Shown here one piece after another: positions 5,511 through 5,669 of a stretch of DNA of 5,669 nucleotides (position 1 is the stretch's first letter; each line of letters begins with the position of its first letter). The stretch is from Candidatus Sabulitectum sp. (GTDB taxonomy: Bacteria > Fermentibacterota > Fermentibacteria > Fermentibacterales > JCC-6), in assembly GCA_023136985.1 (NCBI GenBank), contig JAGLQD010000595.1:1-5669 (forward strand), written 5' to 3'. Made by a program: the position numbers and the translations under genes. The notes beneath the pieces are model-generated. The model saw only the letters and a list, made by a program, of their open reading frames with translations, searched no databases and was not told the DNA's origin.

Positions 5511-5669
5511 CTAGAATTGCATCTTCCAGAGAGAGTAGTACTTACCTTCCAGGGCAAGAAGAGATTCATGGGTGCCCTCTTCAAGTATTCTGCCATCCTC
5601 TATGTATAGAACCCTTGTTGCCTTCTTGATGGTACTTAACCTGTGAGCGATCACTATTGAAGTTCGTCC
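5511..5669 (-). CDS. ABC exporter (MsbA-like), last 52 residues of the ATPase domain (runs off the right edge)
   Basis: Only the C-terminal end is present, too short to appear as a complete open frame. It begins with TSIVIAHRLSTI, which carries the switch-loop histidine typical of ABCB-type exporters. The usual continuation follows (RVLYIEDGRILEEGTHESLL), then a short tail ending KYYSLWKMQF and a TAG stop. The Walker A, Q-loop, signature and Walker B motifs and the membrane domain lie off-window. In this family the protein dimerises and uses ATP to flip or export lipids, glycolipids or peptides. The GT9 gene one base downstream makes lipid A-core or another glycolipid a reasonable cargo, but that is inferred from context. 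The family call is strong; the MsbA assignment is tentative. Confidence 0.9.
   Translation of the reverse strand, partial: GRTSIVIAHRLSTIKKATRVLYIEDGRILEEGTHESLLALEGKYYSLWKMQF

Overview
All recognisable genes in this window lie on the minus strand, and together they fill almost the whole sequence. It looks like a compact chromosomal segment from a Gram-negative-type (diderm) bacterium. The main reason is a heptosyltransferase-type GT9 enzyme placed directly behind an MsbA-like ABC exporter. Base composition looks moderate and there are no mobile-element, tRNA or rRNA signatures. The proteins are clearly assignable to families but diverge from the textbook versions, which suggests a less-studied phylum. 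I cannot place the organism more precisely from sequence alone.

Read in the direction of transcription (right to left), the first unit starts off-window. It contains the last 52 residues of an ABC exporter ATPase (5669-5511), then one untranslated base, then a GT9 heptosyltransferase-like enzyme (5509-4586). A 4-base ATGA overlap leads into a full-length MutS mismatch-repair ATPase (4589-2037). The spacing suggests one transcript with translational coupling, so a DNA-repair gene sits at the tail of an envelope operon.

A 130-base gap (2036-1907) follows. It carries a good sigma70-type promoter whose -35 box lies inside a perfect 16-base dyad, a likely operator. The second unit begins here with a 127-residue protein I do not recognise (1906-1523). 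It continues with a GT2 glycosyltransferase (about 1440-700) and, through another ATGA overlap, a GT4 glycosyltransferase (703 to beyond base 1). A hairpin and a second weak promoter candidate lie between the unknown gene and GT2.

The exporter, GT9, GT2 and GT4 genes all fit assembly and export of a cell-surface glycan or lipid-linked saccharide. The oddest local feature is the start of the GT2 gene. Its conserved N-terminal strand is encoded upstream of the first in-frame ATG, yet no standard start codon is in frame there. Either the gene starts at ATT, or one base has been lost near 1422-1427 relative to an ATG at 1433. I saw no clear sign of a wholly new multi-gene system. The best leads are the dyad-controlled unknown gene, the GT2 start anomaly and the mutS-envelope coupling.
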